Positions 20,877 to 27,691 of a stretch of DNA of 27,691 bases are shown in pieces. Each line of letters starts with the position of its first letter. The stretch's first letter is position 1. Origin of the DNA: VRUE01 sp036265675 (lineage in GTDB: Bacteria > Actinomycetota > Thermoleophilia > Solirubrobacterales > 70-9); contig DATAOP010000089.1 in NCBI GenBank assembly GCA_036265675.1, positions 1 to 27,691 of the forward strand, given 5' to 3'. The notes under the pieces were generated by a model. It was not told the origin of the DNA. It was given only the letters and a program-made list of their open reading frames with translations, and ran no database searches. Made by a program: the position numbers and the translations under genes.

Positions 20877-21833
20877 ATGGAGGCGCGCGCCGACACCACG
20901 ACCAACGCCGGTCAGGTCCTGGCGATGGCATCCGGCGCGCGCCGCGCCGGCGGCGACCGGGTCTTCTCCTATCTCTCGATCGCCGCCGGGGTCACGATCC
21001 TCGCGCTGCTGGCGGGGGTCGCGCTCTTCCTGATCGTCGAAGCGATGCCGGCGATCACGGCCGACTCCGCGAAGCTGCCCGAAGGCAAGGGGCTGATCGA
21101 ATACGTTGCCCCGCTCGCGTTCGGGACGGTCCTCGCGGCGACCCTGGCGGTCGTCCTCGCGGTCCCGCTCGCGGTCGCGGTCGCGATCTTCATCAGCCAC
21201 ATCGCGCCAAGGCGGCTGGTGCTGGTGCTCGGCTTCTTCGTCGACATGCTGGCGGCGGTGCCGAGCGTCGTCTATGGCCTCTGGGGGATCTTCGTCCTCG
21301 GGCCTGCGGCGGTGCCGGTGCTCGAGTGGCTCGAACAGAAGCTCGGCTTCATCCCGTTCTTCGCCGGCCCGGCGTCGGTGACGGGGCGGACGATGCTGGT
21401 CGCCGGGCTCGTCCTCACGGTGATGATCCTCCCGATCGTCTCCGCCGTCGCTCGTGAGGTCTTCTCGCAGACGCCGCGCAGGCTGCAGGAAGGGGCCCTG
21501 GCCCTGGGCGCGACCCGCTGGGAGATGATCAGGATGACCGTCGTGCCGTTCGGCCGGTCGTCGGTGATCAGCGGCGCGATGCTGGGGCTCGGGCGAGCCC
21601 TTGGCGAGACGATGGCGGTGACGATCATCCTCTCGGTCTCCGGGATCGTCACCTTCAACCTGATCAGCCAGTCGAACCCCTCGACGATCGCCGCGAACAT
21701 CGCGCTCGAATTTCCCGAGTCCTCGGGCATCGCGGTCAACGCGCTGATCGCCTCGGGCCTGGCCCTCTTCGCGATCACGCTAGTCACCAACCTGATCGCG
21801 CGGGCGATCATCGCCCGGCGGGGGGTGGGGTAG
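20877..21833 (+). CDS. pstC: Phosphate ABC transporter permease PstC
   Basis: One of two membrane channels of the Pst importer, 318 residues. After about 35 cytoplasmic residues there are six membrane segments (first about 35-58). The EAA-type coupling loop is readable as EGALALGATRWEMI (about 203-216), followed by the family's GLGRALGETMAVTII. The start ATG is followed directly by GAGGCG; the ribosome site is weak, and translation may depend on pstS readthrough 19 bases away. The stop TAG is directly followed by the pstA ATG with no gap. Confidence 0.95.
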   Translation: MEARADTTTNAGQVLAMASGARRAGGDRVFSYLSIAAGVTILALLAGVALFLIVEAMPAITADSAKLPEGKGLIEYVAPLAFGTVLAATLAVVLAVPLAVAVAIFISHIAPRRLVLVLGFFVDMLAAVPSVVYGLWGIFVLGPAAVPVLEWLEQKLGFIPFFAGPASVTGRTMLVAGLVLTVMILPIVSAVAREVFSQTPRRLQEGALALGATRWEMIRMTVVPFGRSSVISGAMLGLGRALGETMAVTIILSVSGIVTFNLISQSNPSTIAANIALEFPESSGIAVNALIASGLALFAITLVTNLIARAIIARRGVG

Positions 21834-22898
21834 ATGGAGGCCCGGGCCGCAACCTCGATGCCGCCGGTCCCGAGGCAGCTTCGCGGCGGAGCTCTTCCGG
21901 ACTGGGCGCCCTACGGCGTGGTCGCCGGCTCGCTCGCGCTCTCGACGCTCGTCCTCTCGGCAGCGGGCTCGCTCGGCGTCGCGCTGCTGATGGTCGTCGC
22001 GACGATCGTCTCCTGCGTCGCGATCTACGCCTGGTCGCGCCCGGTCGAGGGCCCGAAGCGCGCCCTAGACCGATTGGCCACCTTCACGATCGTCGCCGCC
22101 TTCGGGCTGGCGCTGATCCCGCTGATCTCGCTCCTCTACCAGGTGACGAGCCGGGGCCTGCCCGGGCTCGACTGGGAATTCCTGACCGGGACGCCGCACG
22201 GGATCATCAACGGCGGCGGAGCGGCCCACGCGATCGTCGGCACGATTGTGATCACCGGCGTCGCGGCGCTGATCTCGGTGCCGATCGGGATCATGGCCGC
22301 GATCTACCTCAACGAGTACGGCGCGGGCAGGCTGGCTCGCGCGCTCACGTTCTTCGTCGACGTGATGACCGGCATTCCCTCGATCGTCGCCGGCCTGTTC
22401 GCCTACGCCCTGTTCGCGATCTTCCTCGGCCCCGGGATCCGGCTCGGCGTCATGGGCTCCGTCGCCCTCTCGGTATTGATGGTCCCGATCGTGATCCGCT
22501 CGGCCGAGGAGGTGCTGAAGGTCGTGCCCGATCACCTGCGCGAAGCCGCGTACGCGCTCGGCACCCCGAAGTGGAAGACGATCGTGAAGGTCGTCCTGCC
22601 GACCGCGTTCGCCGGCCTCGTCACCGGGGTGATGATCGCGATCGCGCGGATCGTCGGCGAGACGGCGCCGCTGCTGGTGACGACTGGCGTCGTCGACTCG
22701 ATCAACACGAACCCCTTCCAGGGCCGGATGCAGAACCTCGCCGTCTACGCCTACAGCGAGTACCGCACGCCGGGCATTCACAAAACGGACAGCTACGACC
22801 GCGCCTGGGCGGCGGCGCTGACCCTGATCGTGATCGTGATGCTGCTCAACGTCGCCGCCAGGCTCGTCTATCGCCGGTACAGGACGGAGATCCGGTAG
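21834..22898 (+). CDS. pstA: Phosphate ABC transporter permease PstA
   Basis: Second membrane channel of the Pst importer. 354 residues, longer than the usual roughly 290 because of an extra N-terminal pair of hydrophobic segments (about 25-65) ahead of the six core helices. The coupling loop reads EAAYALGTPKWKTI (about 236-249), followed by ARIVGETAPLL, a PstA signature. GGGGTGGGG a few bases before the ATG, at the end of pstC, can serve as ribosome site. The intergenic distance to pstC is zero. Confidence 0.95.
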   Translation: MEARAATSMPPVPRQLRGGALPDWAPYGVVAGSLALSTLVLSAAGSLGVALLMVVATIVSCVAIYAWSRPVEGPKRALDRLATFTIVAAFGLALIPLISLLYQVTSRGLPGLDWEFLTGTPHGIINGGGAAHAIVGTIVITGVAALISVPIGIMAAIYLNEYGAGRLARALTFFVDVMTGIPSIVAGLFAYALFAIFLGPGIRLGVMGSVALSVLMVPIVIRSAEEVLKVVPDHLREAAYALGTPKWKTIVKVVLPTAFAGLVTGVMIAIARIVGETAPLLVTTGVVDSINTNPFQGRMQNLAVYAYSEYRTPGIHKTDSYDRAWAAALTLIVIVMLLNVAARLVYRRYRTEIR

Positions 22899-22925
22899 CC
22901 GGTGAAGGAAAGGAAGACAGAAGCG

Positions 22926-23807
22926 ATGGTGGAACCGACGGGAGCGAAGCGCAGCGACGCCGCGGTGGGCACGACCGAATCGACCGAAGCCAGGTCGGGG
23001 ATCGACGCCGGCACCCCGGGTCGCAGCGTCGCGGCGACGATGCGGACCCGCGACCTCAACCTGTACTACGGCGACTTGCAGGCGGTCCAGGACGTCACGA
23101 TGACGGTTGAGCCGCACAAGGTGACGGCCCTGATCGGCTCCTCCGGCTGCGGCAAGACGACCTTCCTCCGCAGCCTCAACCGGATGCACGAGCTGACCGC
23201 CGGGGCCAGGGTCGAGGGCGAAATCACACTTGACGAGCAGGACATCTACGCGAGCGGCATCGACCCGGTGAAGGTGCGCCGGATGGTCGGGATGGTCTTC
23301 CAGGCGCCGAACCCGTTCCCGACGATGTCGATCTACGAGAACGTCGCCGCCGGCCTCTCGCTCGCCTCGGGCCGGGTGAGGAAATCGGTAAAGGACGAGG
23401 TGGTAGAGCGCTCGCTGCGCGGCGCCCACCTCTGGAATGAGGTCAAGGACCGCCTCGACCGGCCGGGCTCGGGCCTCTCGGGAGGGCAGCAGCAGCGCCT
23501 CTGCATCGCCCGGGCGATCGCGGTCGAGCCCGAGGTCCTGCTGATGGACGAGCCATGCTCGGCGCTCGACCCGGTCGCGACCCTCGCGATCGAGGACCTG
23601 ATCGCCGAGCTGAAGAGCCGCTACACGATCGTGATCGTCACCCACAACATGCAACAGGCGGCGCGGGCCAGCGACACGACTGCGTTCTTCAACCTCGAGG
23701 AAACGGGGAGGCCCGGCCGGCTGGTCGAGATCGGGCCGACGGAGACGATCTTCACCAGCCCGAGAGAGCAGGCGACCGAGGACTACGTCAGCGGGCGGTT
23801 CGGATGA
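22926..23807 (+). CDS. pstB: Phosphate ABC transporter ATP-binding protein PstB
   Basis: ATPase powering PstSCA phosphate import. 293 residues from the ATG at 22926, which has GGAAG 9 bases upstream; an in-frame GTG at 22902 is possible but has poorer context. About 35 low-complexity N-terminal residues precede the PstB core: RDLNLYYGDLQAV, Walker A GSSGCGKTT, the PstB-typical VFQAPNPFP Q-loop, signature LSGGQQQRLCIARA, Walker B VLLMDEPCSALDP and switch His in VTHNMQQA. The stop overlaps the phoU start by four bases (ATGA). Confidence 0.97.
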   Translation: MVEPTGAKRSDAAVGTTESTEARSGIDAGTPGRSVAATMRTRDLNLYYGDLQAVQDVTMTVEPHKVTALIGSSGCGKTTFLRSLNRMHELTAGARVEGEITLDEQDIYASGIDPVKVRRMVGMVFQAPNPFPTMSIYENVAAGLSLASGRVRKSVKDEVVERSLRGAHLWNEVKDRLDRPGSGLSGGQQQRLCIARAIAVEPEVLLMDEPCSALDPVATLAIEDLIAELKSRYTIVIVTHNMQQAARASDTTAFFNLEETGRPGRLVEIGPTETIFTSPREQATEDYVSGRFG

Positions 23808-24505
23808 CGCCCGAGGTCACCCGCGCCGAATACCAGGAGGAACTCGAGGCGCTCGAGGCGGGCGCGCTGGGCGGGCTCGAGCTCGTCAGCGCGGCCCTTG
23901 CCCGCACGCTCGAGGCGGTCGAGCATCAGGACGTCGAGCTCGCCCAGCTGGTGATCGCCGACGACGACCGGATCGACGGCCGCTACCTCGAGGTGCACCA
24001 GGCGTTGATAACGCTGCTGGCGACGCAGGCCCCGGTTGCGACCGACCTGCGCCTGATCTCGGCGCTGCTGCACGTGCTGAAGAACGTCGAGCGGATGGGC
24101 GACCAGTGCGTGAACGTCTGCAAGCTGATCCCACTGACCGGGAACGAGCCGCCCGCCGACGAGGAGATGGTCAGGCTGATCCTGGCGATGGGAGCGCAGA
24201 CCGGGGCGCTGATCGCCCAGTCGAAGCGCTCGTTCGAGGAGCGAAACGTCGAGATGGCCCGCGACCTGGTGCGCCGGGACGACGCCGTCGACGACCTCAA
24301 CCGGGAGTGCTTCAGCCTCGCGCTCGAGCTCGGCGACGACCCCGACATGCGGGAGTGGGCGATGACGATGCTGCTCGCGGCCCGCGCGATCGAGCGGATC
24401 GGCGACAACGCCGTCGACATCGGCGAGCAGGTCGCCTTCGTCGTCACCGGCCTCTTTCGCGAGTTCGAGGACGCCTCGCACCCGCAGCCGACACCACGGC
24501 CATGA
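23804..24505 (+). CDS. phoU: Phosphate signalling protein PhoU
   Basis: Cytoplasmic adaptor that couples Pst transporter state to the phosphate two-component system and limits phosphate uptake. 233 residues, made of two similar three-helix bundles; each contains a metal-binding E/DxxxD-type motif, KNVERMGDQCVN (about 88-99) and RAIERIGDNAVDIGE (about 194-208). The ATG overlaps the pstB TGA. Glutamate is almost all GAG. Last gene of the pst unit; the exopolyphosphatase gene follows after 39 bases. Confidence 0.95.
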   Translation: MTPEVTRAEYQEELEALEAGALGGLELVSAALARTLEAVEHQDVELAQLVIADDDRIDGRYLEVHQALITLLATQAPVATDLRLISALLHVLKNVERMGDQCVNVCKLIPLTGNEPPADEEMVRLILAMGAQTGALIAQSKRSFEERNVEMARDLVRRDDAVDDLNRECFSLALELGDDPDMREWAMTMLLAARAIERIGDNAVDIGEQVAFVVTGLFREFEDASHPQPTPRP

Positions 24506-24544
24506 TGAATCCGGGTCGTCTGACAACATGGACAAACGTCACTG

Positions 24545-25450
24545 ATGCTCTGCGGCGCCATAGATATCGGGTCGAACACGACGCGCGTGCTGGTCGCCGA
24601 GCCGGTCGACGGCCAGCTCAAGAAGGTGATGGAGCAGCGTGCCTACACGCGCATCAACAAGGCACTCGACGCCGACGGCGCGATCGTCCCCGAGAAGGTC
24701 TCCGAGGTCGCGCAGGTGGTCGCCACCCAGGTCAGGCTCGCGCACGAGCTCGGCGCCGACGTGATCCGCGCCGTCGCCACGGCGGCCGTGCGTGAGTCGA
24801 GCAACGCCGAGTGGGCCGCCGACCGCATCGGCGAGGTCGCCGGGGTCCCGATCGAGGTCCTCACTGAGCAGGAGGAGGGCCGGCTCGCCTTCATCGGGGC
24901 GACGAAAACGCTCGGCCACCCGGTCGAGGGCACCGTCGGCGTCGTCGACGTCGGTGGCGGCTCGACCGAGGTCGTGCTCGGAACCGTCCCGGACGGGGTC
25001 GAACAGGTCCGCTCCTGGCAGATCGGATCGGGGACGCTCGCCGACGAGCTGATCTCCGCCGACCCCCCGTCGGCGGCCGAGATCCGCCGGATCCGCGAGC
25101 GGATCGATGAGAACTTCGAGGACGTCGCGATCGAGCACCCGTCGCAGGCCGTCGCGGTCGGCGGCAGCGCCACCTCGCTGCGCCGGCTTGTCGGAGCGGT
25201 GCTCGAGTACGAGACGCTCGAGCGCGGGATCAGGATCCTGGTCGGCGAGCCGGCGGCGGACGTCGCCCGTCGCTTCGAGCTCGACCCGGAGCGGGTCCGG
25301 ATCCTCGCCACCGGCGTCCTCCTGCTCGAGAAGGTCTCGGAGCTGCTCGGGCAGCCGCTGCAGATCGGCAAGGGAGGCCTGCGAGAGGGCGTCATCCTCG
25401 GGCTCCTGAACGGCGACGCCAACGGCACCCCGTCCCGGCTCGCGGCCTGA
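24545..25450 (+). CDS. ppx: Ppx/GppA family exopolyphosphatase, short form
   Basis: Sugar-kinase/Hsp70-fold phosphatase that removes terminal phosphate from polyphosphate or pppGpp. 301 residues: phosphate-1 motif AIDIGSNTTR (about 5-14), LTEQEEGRLAFIGA, phosphate-2 motif VVDVGGGSTEV (about 138-148), the adenosine-region AVGGSATSL (about 200-208) and the end GGLREGVILGLL. It lacks the C-terminal HD-like domain of E. coli Ppx, so it corresponds to the short actinobacterial form (as M. tuberculosis PPX1, a polyphosphatase for short chains). No Shine-Dalgarno is visible before the ATG. Between phoU and CHAD/ppk genes, which supports polyphosphate as substrate over pppGpp. Confidence 0.92.
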   Translation: MLCGAIDIGSNTTRVLVAEPVDGQLKKVMEQRAYTRINKALDADGAIVPEKVSEVAQVVATQVRLAHELGADVIRAVATAAVRESSNAEWAADRIGEVAGVPIEVLTEQEEGRLAFIGATKTLGHPVEGTVGVVDVGGGSTEVVLGTVPDGVEQVRSWQIGSGTLADELISADPPSAAEIRRIRERIDENFEDVAIEHPSQAVAVGGSATSLRRLVGAVLEYETLERGIRILVGEPAADVARRFELDPERVRILATGVLLLEKVSELLGQPLQIGKGGLREGVILGLLNGDANGTPSRLAA

Positions 25451-25473
25451 TCCTCCCGGGTCGGCCGCTGCCG

Positions 25474-25479
25474 TAGCCT
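25474..25479 (+). promoter_or_regulatory. Possible -10 box of the first CHAD gene
   Basis: TAGCCT ends 6 bases before the GTG at 25486 with no Shine-Dalgarno between, the leaderless layout. It could start a separate CHAD-CHAD-ppk transcript. Confidence 0.3.
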
Positions 25480-25485
25480 CAACCC

Positions 25486-25962
25486 GTGGCGCGCGCGAGG
25501 GAGATCACCGACCTCGATTGCGAGGCGCCGTTCGCGCGGGCGGCGGCTCGGGTCATCGAGGTGCGCGCCGATGAGCTGTTCGAGCACTCACGCGGCGTCC
25601 TCGACACCGGCGACATCGAGCGGGTCCACGACATGCGGGTGGCGACGCGCCGCCTGCGGGCTGCGATGGAGGTCTTCGAGGACTGCTTTCCGGCGAAGAG
25701 GTGGCGCAAGGCGCTGAAGCGGGTCAAGGAGCTCGCCGACCTCCTCGGCGAGCGCCGCGACCGCGATGTCGCCGTCGAGTTCCTCGGTGGCCTTGCCGGC
25801 GAGATCCACGGGCCCGACGCCGACCGCCTCGCGTTTCTGATCGGCGACCTGCGCAAGGAGCAGCGCGAGGCGAACGAGAGGCTCGTCCCGGCGGTCGCGG
25901 AGAAGCGGCTGGCGAAGCTGAGGCGTCGTCTGGACAGGCTCGTCGAGGCGGCTGCCGGATGA
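25486..25962 (+). CDS. CHAD domain protein, N-terminal half
   Basis: CHAD domains are alpha-helical, positively charged and bind polyphosphate through conserved His and basic residues. This 158-residue protein holds only the first half of a usual CHAD domain, with the signature HDMRVATRRLRAAMEVF (His48, Arg51, Arg55, Arg56, Arg58) followed by KRVKELADLLGERRDRDVAV. Family CHAD domains have two such four-helix repeats in one chain; the second repeat is in the next gene, overlapping by four bases (ATGA) in another frame. The start is GTG. The position between ppx and ppk agrees with polyphosphate-granule targeting. A single-base sequencing error splitting one gene is an alternative, but the end here is clean and a ribosome site precedes the next ATG. 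Confidence 0.85.
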   Translation: MARAREITDLDCEAPFARAAARVIEVRADELFEHSRGVLDTGDIERVHDMRVATRRLRAAMEVFEDCFPAKRWRKALKRVKELADLLGERRDRDVAVEFLGGLAGEIHGPDADRLAFLIGDLRKEQREANERLVPAVAEKRLAKLRRRLDRLVEAAAG

Positions 25963-26378
25963 GGGCGCGCCCGGTCGAGGGCCTCGATCCCGAGCGGCCG
26001 CTGCGCGCGAACAGCGCCCGGATCGTCGCCACCAGGCTCGATGAGCTTCGCGGCCTTGCCGAGGAGGCGCTCGATCCGCTCGCCGCGGCCGCGCAGCACG
26101 ACATGCGGATCGCAGCCAAGCGCCTGCGCTACGTCCTCGAAATCACCGAGTCGTGCTTCGGCGATGAGGCGGAAGCCGCCCGCAGGGTCGCCGGCGACCT
26201 GCAGACCGTCCTCGGCGACATCCACGACTGCGATGTGATGCTGCCCCGCGTCGAGGAGATCCCGTCGCTGACGGCGCTGCTCCGGGCTCGGCGCGAGCAG
26301 AGGTTCCGTGATTTCCATGACCTCTGGCAGGCCGCGGCCAGCCGCGGCACCTGGGCGGCGCTCGAGCACAGCCTCTGA
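25959..26378 (+). CDS. CHAD domain protein, C-terminal half
   Basis: 139 residues with the second CHAD repeat: HDMRIAAKRLRYVLEI (His47, Arg50, Lys54, Arg55, Arg57, the same spacing as the upstream half) and the family's LGDIHDCDVML. It starts at the ATG overlapping the preceding TGA, with GAGG about 9 bases upstream, so translation is coupled to the first half and a two-chain CHAD fold is likely. Family CHAD proteins are usually a single chain. The end overlaps the beginning of ppk by 62 bases if the ATG at 26317 is used. Confidence 0.82.
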   Translation: MRARPVEGLDPERPLRANSARIVATRLDELRGLAEEALDPLAAAAQHDMRIAAKRLRYVLEITESCFGDEAEAARRVAGDLQTVLGDIHDCDVMLPRVEEIPSLTALLRARREQRFRDFHDLWQAAASRGTWAALEHSL

Positions 26379-27691
26379 CCGACAGCCTGGCGGCACGGCG
26401 AGGGGCCGGCAGTACGATGACTGGATCGACGATCCAGCGCTCTATTTCAATCGTGAGCTCTCCTGGCTCGACTTCAACCAACGGGTGCTGGAACTGGCCG
26501 AGGACCCGGAGGTCCCGCTGCTGGAGCGGGTTCGGTTCTGCTCGATCTACGCCTCGAACCTCGACGAGTTCTTCATGGTCCGGGTCGCCGGGCTGTTCGA
26601 CCAGCTCGAGGCCGGAATCGACGCCCGCGGCCCCGACGGCCTCGGGCCCGGTGAGCAGATCGAGCTGATCCAGGGGCGCGTCCTCGACCTCGACCGCCGC
26701 CTTCACCGCTGCTTCGAGGGGACGATCCGCCCCGAGCTAGAGGAGGAGGGAATCCGCCTCGTCTCGCTCGAGACCGCGAACGAGGAGGAGCGGCGCGAAA
26801 TCGATGCCCGCTTCCACGACCAGGTCTTCCCGGCCCTGACCCCCCTCGTCATCGGCCTCGGCCGGCCCTTCCCCAACAGCTCGAACCTCTCGCTCAGCCT
26901 CGGGGTCCTGCTCCGCGACCCCGAGAGCGCCACGGAGATCATCGCCCGGGTCAAGGTGCCGAAGGAGCTGCTCGGTCGCTTCCTGCGGATCGGCAAGGCC
27001 GGGGGAGAGGCGTTCGTGCCGCTCGAGGAGGCGATCGCCGCCAACCTCGACGCTCTGTTCCCCGGCACCGAGGTCGTCGACCACGGCTACTTCCGGGTCA
27101 CGCGCGACACCGACTTCACCGTCTCCGACGAGGCCGACGACCTCCTCCAGGCGGTCCAGGACGAACTCCGTCGCCGCCGTTTCGGCGAGGTCGTGAGGCT
27201 CGAGGTCGCGTCTGGGATGAATCCCAAGCTGCGGGGCCAGCTGATCGACGCGCTGCGGCTCGAAGCCCGCGAGGTCTACGACATCGAGGGGCTGATCGAC
27301 CTCGCCGACCTCAGCGACATCGCCGAGGTCCCGGGCCGGCCGGAGCTCCGTTACGAGCCGTGGACGCCGGCCACCCAGCCGCGGCTGCAGGGGGAGGACG
27401 ACGAGCCGGTCGACATGTTCGCGGCGATCCGGCAGGGCGACATCCTCGTCCACCATCCCTACGACTCGTTCGCGACCTCGGTCGAGCGCTTCGTGGCCCA
27501 GGCAGTCGCCGACCCCGACGTCCTCGCGATCAAGCAGACGGTGTACCGGACGAGCGACGACTCCCCTCTCGTCCCCGCCCTGATCCGCGCCTCCGAACGC
27601 GGCAAGCAGGCGGTCTGCATGGTCGAGCTGAAAGCGCGCTTCGACGAGGCGGCAAACATCCACTGGGCGAAGTCGCTGGAGGAGGCGGGGG
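26317..27691 (+). CDS. ppk1: Polyphosphate kinase 1, N-terminal part (3' end outside window)
   Basis: Synthesises inorganic polyphosphate from ATP, reversibly. About 458 residues are visible and the frame runs off the end. Domains: N-terminal helical domain starting FNRELSWLDFNQRVLELAED, then SIYASNLDEFFMVRVAGL and FPALTPLVIG; the head domain around residues 155-280; and the beginning of the first phospholipase-D-like catalytic domain (HHPYDSFATSVERFV, IKQTVYRTSDDSP, VELKARFDEAANI). The autophosphorylated His should lie just beyond the window. No ATG or GTG sits directly before the conserved region; in-frame ATG 26317 or GTG 26308 gives a 40-residue Arg/Pro-rich leader overlapping the CHAD gene. 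Start uncertain, identity certain. Confidence 0.93.
   Translation, partial: MTSGRPRPAAAPGRRSSTASDRQPGGTARGRQYDDWIDDPALYFNRELSWLDFNQRVLELAEDPEVPLLERVRFCSIYASNLDEFFMVRVAGLFDQLEAGIDARGPDGLGPGEQIELIQGRVLDLDRRLHRCFEGTIRPELEEEGIRLVSLETANEEERREIDARFHDQVFPALTPLVIGLGRPFPNSSNLSLSLGVLLRDPESATEIIARVKVPKELLGRFLRIGKAGGEAFVPLEEAIAANLDALFPGTEVVDHGYFRVTRDTDFTVSDEADDLLQAVQDELRRRRFGEVVRLEVASGMNPKLRGQLIDALRLEAREVYDIEGLIDLADLSDIAEVPGRPELRYEPWTPATQPRLQGEDDEPVDMFAAIRQGDILVHHPYDSFATSVERFVAQAVADPDVLAIKQTVYRTSDDSPLVPALIRASERGKQAVCMVELKARFDEAANIHWAKSLEEAG

Noticed and set aside
22065..23654. 529-codon antisense frame over pstA and pstB
   Set aside because: His/Arg/Asp-rich shadow of two confident genes.
26417..26668. 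ATG at 26417 as the ppk start
   Set aside because: It is in another frame and gives a Ser/Thr-rich translation that stops at 26668; the ppk frame is confirmed by NRELSWLDFNQRVLELAED.
1..27691. CRISPR arrays, insertion sequences, phage genes or tRNA genes
   Set aside because: No regularly spaced repeats, transposase or integrase motifs, or tRNA cloverleaf other than the tRNA-like part of ssrA were seen.

Overview
This is 27.7 kb of very GC-rich, densely coded chromosomal DNA with about 26 protein genes, one tmRNA gene and no mobile element. Family content (Rpf-like secreted transglycosylase, FtsEX, a PstSCAB-PhoU cluster with GTTCAC-type PHO boxes, short-form Ppx), frequent GTG/TTG starts and many TAnnnT boxes just before start codons point to a high-GC actinobacterium. 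My best guess is the class Thermoleophilia (Solirubrobacterales relatives). That placement is inference, not proof.

Layout. 1-1308: 3' part of a transketolase. 1415-8425 (+): ftsE, ftsX, an S41 C-terminal-processing protease, an RNase R-like exonuclease, smpB and a large membrane-anchored coiled-coil/helix-hairpin-helix protein. 8430-9806 (-): a flavin disulfide-reductase homologue. 9841-10198 (+): ssrA (tmRNA), with a tag ending ALAA. 10213-11588 (-): alpha/beta hydrolase and PrxQ-type peroxiredoxin. 11618-12157 (+): DUF1697 protein. 12154-14969 (-): a cytochrome P450 / OsmC / metallo-beta-lactamase-fold operon. 14999-15892 (-): purU. 16020-18641: Rpf-like protein, HD phosphohydrolase, a small membrane protein on the opposite strand, and uppP. 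18865-24505 (+): an OmpR-family response regulator, then pstS-pstC-pstA-pstB-phoU. 24545 to the end (+): exopolyphosphatase, a CHAD domain split over two overlapping genes, and the N-terminal two thirds of polyphosphate kinase.

Three modules stand out. (i) Trans-translation: rnr-smpB and ssrA lie within 6 kb. (ii) Cell envelope: ftsEX-S41, rpf and uppP. (iii) Phosphate and polyphosphate: a response regulator with PHO boxes on both sides, high-affinity Pi import, PhoU, then polyphosphate degradation, polyphosphate binding and polyphosphate synthesis.

Less ordinary items are a hairpin whose 16-nt loop is conserved while its stem differs, present in two intergenic regions (16570-16597 and 18721-18750); a perfect 9-bp hairpin abutting the start codon of the Rpf gene; the split CHAD domain; a probably cytoplasm-facing membrane-tethered HhH protein; overlapping divergent -10 boxes between ssrA and its neighbour; and two convergent gene pairs whose stop codons share one CTAG. 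No gene-free stretch exceeds 300 bases; the only one near that size, between 9807 and 10212, is filled by ssrA.
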